Source: DASPKW01 sp038244055 | GTDB lineage: Bacteria; Planctomycetota; Phycisphaerae; Tepidisphaerales; Tepidisphaeraceae | NCBI GenBank assembly: GCA_038244055.1 | Contig: JBBRTW010000240.1 | Coordinates: forward strand, 1-10,663 | Reading direction: 5' to 3' | DNA length: 10,663 nucleotides | In this document: positions 6,901 through 10,663 of the stretch, piece after piece | Position numbering within the stretch: the stretch's first letter is position 1 | Layout of the letters: every line of letters begins with the position of its first letter | The notes under the pieces: model-generated | Database searches by the model: none | Told to the model about the DNA's origin: nothing | What the model saw: only the letters and a program-made list of their open reading frames with translations | Position numbers and translations under genes: made by a program

Positions 6901-7975
6901 CGAGCTCTTCTACTCGCGCCTCAAGACCGAGATCAACATCGAAGCCGCGTATCCCGATGGGACGCGAAACGCCGTCCTCTACGGGCCGGAGCGGCGCGAT
7001 TTCTGGCAGCAGGTGACGCGCGCCTCCGGCGAGAAGTGGTGGGGCGAAGTGCCGCCGCGGCATCGCGTATTGCGATTGACGCAGGTGCAGGGACTCGATG
7101 CCGAGCACCTGATCTGCGCCTCGACGGCGGGGCTGGTCGTCGTCGGGCCGGGGCGCGATCGGGAGACGATCGTGCCGCACGATAAGTCGATGGCGGTGAC
7201 GACGCCCTTCCCGCTGGGCGATGGCAGGGTGCTCTGCGCCGCGGTGGCCAAGAAGCCATCGAATACCAAGAACGTCGACAGCGAGCCGCTCGACGGCACC
7301 CTGGGCATTTACATCATGGAGCTGGCAACCGGGAAAATGGAGTTGCTGCACGCCGATCCGAAGGTGGCGGAATTCGAGCCGCGCCCGCTGATCGCGCGAA
7401 CGCCGCCGCCGAGTTTGCCGGAGAATGCCGAAGCGCTGGGGCACGGCTACACGGCCAGGCTCCTCTGCGCCTCGGCCCAGATCACGCAGGAGCCGCTGGT
7501 GCGCGAGCGCGGGCGATTCGTGCGGGTGGTCGAAGGCCAGCCGATCACCGGCCGGCATGCCAACCAGAATTCGCCGGAGATCAATGCCTGGAAGAATCAC
7601 ACCGGCACGCTGGCGCGGGTGCTGGGCACGGTGCCGCTGGCATCGGATGGCTCGTTCTTCGTAGAAATCCCGGCCGACCGCCTGGTGCATGTGCAGGTGC
7701 TCGACAGCGATCGCCGGGTGATGGGCAACCAGCTCGTGTGGATGTACGGCCGGCCGGGCGAAACCAAAAGTTGCATCGGCTGCCACGAGAATCCGGAGAA
7801 CACCATGTCGCCGCGCTCGCGCCCACTGGCGGCCGGGGTCGCGCCGGTGCAGTGTCTGCCCACCGGCGGAGAGTTCAGCTACCGCGCCAAGCTGTGGAAC
7901 AAGGGGATTTTGACGGATGAGAGCGAAGAGCGGACGCGGACCGTGCGGGCGGTGAATCTGATGGGGCGGCAATGA
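3989..7975 (+). CDS. HEAT / discoidin / beta-propeller / HzsA-related haem-c protein
   Basis: A 1328-residue exported protein, counted from 3989; the frame is also open to an ATG at 3932. A signal peptide with a long n-region has its core at about 22-38 (VVLLVGMIGIGCGAAMA). Domains in order: HEAT repeats (about 54-140); F5/8 type C domain (about 190-317, with TDGSQDTFW and IDLGAATEFTRLVI); a long second HEAT block (about 329-718); a repeat-encoded hydrophilic linker (about 723-792); a TolB/PD40-like beta-propeller (about 795-1120, with EISADGSGLRQIT and PDGRIIFSSSR); and a region like the hydrazine synthase alpha middle domain (about 1145-1310) with one haem-c site, CIGCH (1262-1266). It probably binds one covalent haem in the periplasm and may accept electrons from the coupled flavoprotein. 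HzsA-related proteins occur in non-anammox bacteria, so hydrazine chemistry is not implied. The second CxxCH of true HzsA is absent. Confidence 0.85.
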   Translation: MAGFAARCSTRATAPHGCRGMTVVLLVGMIGIGCGAAMAAAPDLDPYQRQIAQQVVKLKSDDARVREGAVEALGYLRAWSAADEFARLAADPSSGVRRETAMGLGWVGTRKHVDVLLGMLDDSDWTVRQAAWVALTNLTGMQWPVDALGTAEARRAQVQVWKQWWAKAPGDRAAAEVFELLKGDPAKSLAAGCEVTASSAYKGPANALTDGSQDTFWQAKGVKFPQHCTIDLGAATEFTRLVIHQYGPGYCMTDFGVAASGDGVKFEEIHRAKTPVEPLLEIELGKTVARYVRITSYDSQNKIYPTTIREIEIWNGRAAAGSQSGENIFWRKERGLRALGVFGGAGAFDAAAAVIDKYATRGATDASEKAMVQAGIRALGRLRDARALPLLTALLEQPQWARYAAEALGDLGDDRAVAALVKVYPRYARDLAGKPPAMLPKDDHPGLEPADRMYEIPYAISMALSRLPLADESSRAGVREIAPLILANLQGDFDGAVLYEPEPSRLIAAHLLKRIELLDAAARAALAAVGRNVQLPAEDPPQFLSAAQRKLGTTAHGASWMPVFCIDAKYAEHLIALLEHQDGWVRINAAKALMFMNEQKAVEPIAKILAESKREADYGYFGGFAFNRKTQGQDDYDDPSPRWREAFARALGRLGAKQHVPLLAKLLNDEANALEIQYASATALDEIGTPEAIDALREAEQSHPYHSIALVAREAIWRRGLERKLEARSEKREGENKDEGRRMKDEEGSGFRVQDSAKTTDNGPRTTDNKQLTMDHGQLTPTRNSQPATHNSIPAILFIEGDAVMPNRFQIDPWRQTYSTTDSGPAYRLGRNLCVLKPGTVEGKVIALTHFDEGYIADCEVSWDGSRIVFARRGGLKDPWWHIWEISADGSGLRQITRGPYHDVGPAYMPDGRIIFSSSRIGLRDEYHGYPATGLTIMNAEGGDIHCIGFNLGRDNEPAILPDGRIGFSRLELFYSRLKTEINIEAAYPDGTRNAVLYGPERRDFWQQVTRASGEKWWGEVPPRHRVLRLTQVQGLDAEHLICASTAGLVVVGPGRDRETIVPHDKSMAVTTPFPLGDGRVLCAAVAKKPSNTKNVDSEPLDGTLGIYIMELATGKMELLHADPKVAEFEPRPLIARTPPPSLPENAEALGHGYTARLLCASAQITQEPLVRERGRFVRVVEGQPITGRHANQNSPEINAWKNHTGTLARVLGTVPLASDGSFFVEIPADRLVHVQVLDSDRRVMGNQLVWMYGRPGETKSCIGCHENPENTMSPRSRPLAAGVAPVQCLPTGGEFSYRAKLWNKGILTDESEERTRTVRAVNLMGRQ
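6157..6365 (+). repeat. in-frame mosaic of phased 7-bp repeats inside the HEAT/HzsA-like gene
   Basis: About 30 consecutive heptads in one unbroken 7-nt register. Families in order: AGAAGCG-like (6157-6190), AGGATGA (6198-6225), TCAGGGT (6233-6253), GGACAAC/GGACCAC (6261-6295), GGACCAT/GGACAAT (6303-6323) and AACTCGC (6331-6365), joined by transitional units that keep the phase. The run is translated without a stop as a charged, polar linker (about residues 723-792). In the protein the 21-nt superperiod appears as 7-residue repeats: TTDNGPR (759-765), TTDNKQL and TMDHGQL. Such degenerate heptads are more usual between genes and recall the short tandem heptanucleotide repeats known from cyanobacteria. 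The flanking domains look intact, so the mosaic appears to sit in an interdomain linker. Confidence 0.93.
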
Positions 7976-8007
7976 TGGACGCTCGGATGGCACGGCCCAA
8001 TATCAAA

Positions 8008-10663
8008 TCATTTCCTTGGCGCAATCGGCACATCGCAGAAGGTCAGCGCGGCGATGCCGTTCGCGCCCCAGAGGAGATTGTCCTGGCTCCACGACTTGCT
8101 ATCCAGATAGGTGATCGCCCGCGCGCTGGCGGGCGCCGTCAACTTGAGCGCGATCGTGTTTCCTGTCACAGCGCCCGATGCCACCAGGCCTTTTGTTCCA
8201 TCCAGATAGAACTGGCTTAGCAGCGCATCATCCCACTTCACGGGCTGATCGAATTCCAGAAGAATCTCGTCCTTCTTTTCGCCGGCGTAGCTCGCCTTAA
8301 GGAGATTCGGGGGCGCGATCGAGCCGGTAACAACCTTGCTGTAGTTGTCGCGCTCGATCAGGGGCTGGATCAAGCGCGCGAATTCAGCCCAGCCGGCCAG
8401 CGGATAGTGGCAGCCGCCGGGCGGTTTGATGCCGAGGGTGGACATGATGCTCATGTTGGAGAACCGGGCCGGGAGCGTGCGCTGCACTTCGCGCAGCATG
8501 TTGTCCGAGCCGTTCACGCCCATCGCGCAGGATTTGGGCCAGATCTGGAAAATGTAATAGTGCTGGATATTGGGGAAATCCTGCTTCCACCCGGCCGACA
8601 TTTCGATGAAGAACTGCTCCCAGGTTTCCCAGCCGAAGCCGCCGGTCGGCCCATCGGCACCCTGGTCGTTCTCCCCCTGGTGCCAGAGGATGCCGCGAAT
8701 GCCGTGGGTGAGTTTCGCCTGGCGAACGCGCCAGAGCAGGCGGCCGTAAATAGTGGTGATGTCTTCGGGATTGGCGAGGCTTCGCTGGTGCTGGTCGATG
8801 CGGGTTCCGCCGGCCGCGCCATTGAAAATGCAGATGGGGATTTTCTGGCTCTCGACCAGCCGCCTGGCCAGTTCCATGCCCCAGTAGCCGAGTTCCGCTT
8901 TCTCTCCCTTGCGCGCCTTCCAGACCGGGTTGCACCAGAGGTTGGGCCGGGCGGCTTGCGGCTTGGCGGGTGGATTGCCGTAGCTGCGAATCCATTCGCT
9001 GGTGACCGGTGGAGATTCCTCGCGCGTATCGGTCGCCAGGGCGTTTGATTGCCCCTGGATGATGTAGGCGTCGCCGCAGACGAGGTTGTCTACCGTGCGC
9101 AGGACCTTCGCATCAGCGCCCGCGACCGCGCCGAATTCCACCTTGTACTTGACCAGTCCCGGCGCGAGCTTGATGGTGAAGGCATAGGACTTATCCGCGG
9201 CGAGCTTGCTCTTCTTCTCGGCGAAGAGTTTGTCATCGGCGTAAACCTTGAGGAAAACCCCGTCGGCCGGCTGATCCAGGACGCCGTTGTAGTAAAGAGT
9301 GCCTTCGTTCTGATCGTCGCGGGCGTAGAACTGATTGTCTTCGGGCTGCTCATCTTTTTCCGGAGCGCGCTGAGCCCAGGCATCGTGCCTGGGCTCGGTC
9401 ACGAGAATGTCGGTTGATGCGCTTGTCGCAGCGCCGCCATTCGAGACGGCGACTTTGACCGCGATCGGCCCGGTGTATTGCGAACGCTTGAGGATGAGTC
9501 TGTCCGCCACCATCTCCTTGATCACCGCGCCGCCGGAGATGGCCCATGCGTAGTGCAGCTCGCCCGCGCCTTTGGCCTGCATGGCGGCGAGGTTGGCGAT
9601 CTCCGGCACCACCTCGATGCTATCCCGGCCATTCCACGCGGCCGGCGCTTTCAACGCAACCACCGGCTCGGGAATCGCCTCCCTGATCGCGATGGCGATT
9701 TCCTTGACTTTGGTTTCATTGGGATACACCGCCTTGAATTGCAGTGTCGCCGTTTGATCGCCCACCACGCGCCCGGCCTCGAACGTGAATGCGAAGCGAT
9801 CCACCGCGACGATGCTCTCGCGCCCATCGCGCTTGAGAATCCAGTACGCCTTCTGCGCGCCGCCCGCGCTGGCGGTGATCTCGATGCGCTTTCCTTCGGA
9901 CACTTCGATCTTCTCCTGCGACACCGACAGTGCATCCCCCTTTTGCACGATAGGCCCGACCAGAGTCTGCATGGGCTTCTGATTCTCGTATTCCAGCCGC
10001 ACCCAGTCGGCCGACCGCGCGGTCTTGGAAATCCGCACCTCATCGATATCCCCCACAAAATCGTAATTGTTGTACCAGCCGCCGATCCAAAGGCGGCTCG
10101 GGGTCTTGATGTTCAGCATCGGCTTGGCCGAGCCATCGAGCTTGCCGTTGATGTAAATCCGGCCGTCGCCGCTGCTGTAGGTATGCACGACATGAATCCA
10201 CTCGCCGATCGGCAGCGAACTCTGGCCGACGACATTCGAGAAATTACTGTCGATGTTCAGATGCGGCGGGCTGCGAAACTGCATGCGCACTTTGCTGCCG
10301 CGGCCACCCTCCTCGTTGCCCCAGCCGATGATGGTTGAATTGGGTTTCAGCGCCCGGAACCAGGCCTCAGTGGAATGCGACGCCGCGCCGGTAGGATAAC
10401 TGGCGATCTTGTCCCCGCCAAACACCCCCTGCTTGCCGGCCAGATGCCGCGCCGGGCCGATCATTCCATCGGTCGGCGTCGTGTCCACGTCTTTCGACAC
10501 CAGCGCTGCGACTTCATCCTTCATCGTCTGATTCATATGCCAGACGCTGAGGTAGCCATTGGATTCGCCGAAGACGCCGGCCCCATTGGATTCGCCGGCC
10601 GCATCCGACCTGCCCCAGTGCATTTTGAGTTCCTGCCGCGCGTTGCCCTTGATGGCCGGGATC
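8008..10663 (-). CDS. DUF2341-LamG-Ig-like-sialate O-acetylesterase (SASA) protein, 5' end beyond window
   Basis: The minus frame stays open to the window edge, 13 codons upstream of the Met at 10623 (IPAIKGNARQELK then MHWGRSD). That stretch reads like the end of a DUF2341 domain, so 10623 is not the real start and at least 884 residues are visible. Numbering from 10623: a LamG/concanavalin-like domain at about 40-205 (EAWFRALK, IYINGKLDG, FVGDIDEVRISKTARSADW); Ig/PKD-like beta domains at about 215-410; a pre-catalytic beta domain at about 420-520; then the SGNH/SASA esterase domain. That domain shows the nucleophile block GQSN (Ser526), GAAGGTRI, WHQGEND (647-653) and CHYPLAGW (His739). It probably removes O-acetyl groups from glycans outside the cytoplasm. 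Asp at His-3 is not present (Gly there). The gene converges on the HzsA-like gene, with 32 nt between the stops. Confidence 0.85.
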   Translation of the reverse strand, partial: IPAIKGNARQELKMHWGRSDAAGESNGAGVFGESNGYLSVWHMNQTMKDEVAALVSKDVDTTPTDGMIGPARHLAGKQGVFGGDKIASYPTGAASHSTEAWFRALKPNSTIIGWGNEEGGRGSKVRMQFRSPPHLNIDSNFSNVVGQSSLPIGEWIHVVHTYSSGDGRIYINGKLDGSAKPMLNIKTPSRLWIGGWYNNYDFVGDIDEVRISKTARSADWVRLEYENQKPMQTLVGPIVQKGDALSVSQEKIEVSEGKRIEITASAGGAQKAYWILKRDGRESIVAVDRFAFTFEAGRVVGDQTATLQFKAVYPNETKVKEIAIAIREAIPEPVVALKAPAAWNGRDSIEVVPEIANLAAMQAKGAGELHYAWAISGGAVIKEMVADRLILKRSQYTGPIAVKVAVSNGGAATSASTDILVTEPRHDAWAQRAPEKDEQPEDNQFYARDDQNEGTLYYNGVLDQPADGVFLKVYADDKLFAEKKSKLAADKSYAFTIKLAPGLVKYKVEFGAVAGADAKVLRTVDNLVCGDAYIIQGQSNALATDTREESPPVTSEWIRSYGNPPAKPQAARPNLWCNPVWKARKGEKAELGYWGMELARRLVESQKIPICIFNGAAGGTRIDQHQRSLANPEDITTIYGRLLWRVRQAKLTHGIRGILWHQGENDQGADGPTGGFGWETWEQFFIEMSAGWKQDFPNIQHYYIFQIWPKSCAMGVNGSDNMLREVQRTLPARFSNMSIMSTLGIKPPGGCHYPLAGWAEFARLIQPLIERDNYSKVVTGSIAPPNLLKASYAGEKKDEILLEFDQPVKWDDALLSQFYLDGTKGLVASGAVTGNTIALKLTAPASARAITYLDSKSWSQDNLLWGANGIAALTFCDVPIAPRK
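9372..9396. repeat. perfect 11-bp inverted repeat inside the esterase gene
   Basis: GAGCCCAGGCA (9372-9382) and TGCCTGGGCTC (9386-9396) are exact reverse complements around the three-base centre TCG. On the coding (minus) strand it is translated as EPRHDAWA, in the linker between the Ig-like block and the pre-catalytic beta domain. No U-tract follows on either strand, so it is not an intrinsic terminator. It may be a small palindromic element that settled in a linker, or a codon-level coincidence. Confidence 0.85.

Noticed and set aside
6443..7993. 516-codon minus-strand frame opposite the HzsA-like half
   Set aside because: Same antisense shadow composition (Arg, His, Pro, Ala), while the plus strand carries the CxxCH and propeller motifs.
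7976..8007. bidirectional terminator between the convergent stops
   Set aside because: Only 32 bases are present, with no stem-loop or T-run visible.
10621..10623. ATG at 10623 as the start of the LamG/esterase gene
   Set aside because: The frame is open upstream to the window edge and the upstream residues continue a DUF2341-like sequence. No signal peptide begins at this Met.

Overview
The window is GC-rich and gene-dense. It most likely comes from a free-living member of the Planctomycetota or a related PVC lineage (Verrucomicrobiota, Lentisphaerota). The reasons are the mix of families: a multidomain HEAT/discoidin protein with a hydrazine-synthase-alpha-like (HzsA-related) haem domain, a secreted FAD oxidoreductase with a discoidin tail, a DUF2341/LamG/sialate-O-acetylesterase-type protein, and a CPBP protease of the type tied to exosortase/PEP-CTERM sorting. 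The lineage is inferred from protein content; no rRNA, tRNA or marker gene is present.

Layout, left to right. (1) 1-297, minus: N-terminal 99 codons of a secreted protein, cut by the left edge. (2) 298-685: non-coding, with a weak promoter candidate, a small hairpin and an 11-copy 8-bp tandem repeat. (3) 686-1399, minus: CPBP intramembrane protease. (4) 1400-1656: divergent intergenic region with an inverted repeat just before the next gene's Shine-Dalgarno. (5) 1657-3984, plus: secreted FAD-dependent oxidoreductase with an N-terminal beta-rich domain and a C-terminal discoidin-like domain. (6) 3989-7975, plus: a 1328-residue HEAT / discoidin / HEAT / beta-propeller / HzsA-like protein with one CxxCH haem-c motif, starting 4 nt after the previous stop. 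(7) 8008-10663, minus, convergent with (6): DUF2341-LamG-Ig-like-SASA esterase, open at the right edge.

Genes 5 and 6 look like a translationally coupled pair: an exported flavoprotein and an exported single-haem-c protein, each carrying a discoidin-type (often carbohydrate-binding) domain. With the neighbouring LamG/acetylesterase protein this suggests extracytoplasmic glycan recognition, deacetylation and oxidation. That is inference; substrate and electron path are not visible in the sequence.

The most unusual structure is inside gene 6. Positions 6157-6365 form a mosaic of about six different 7-bp repeat families that all keep one uninterrupted 7-nt register for about 30 units. The mosaic is translated in frame as a hydrophilic linker between the HEAT/discoidin half and the propeller/haem half. 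Because 7 is not a multiple of 3, gain or loss of one unit would shift the haem half out of frame. A second coding-region oddity is a perfect 11-bp inverted repeat (9372-9396) in an interdomain linker of gene 7. Together with the 8-bp array, the window shows three non-standard repeat structures, two of them sitting in protein linkers.
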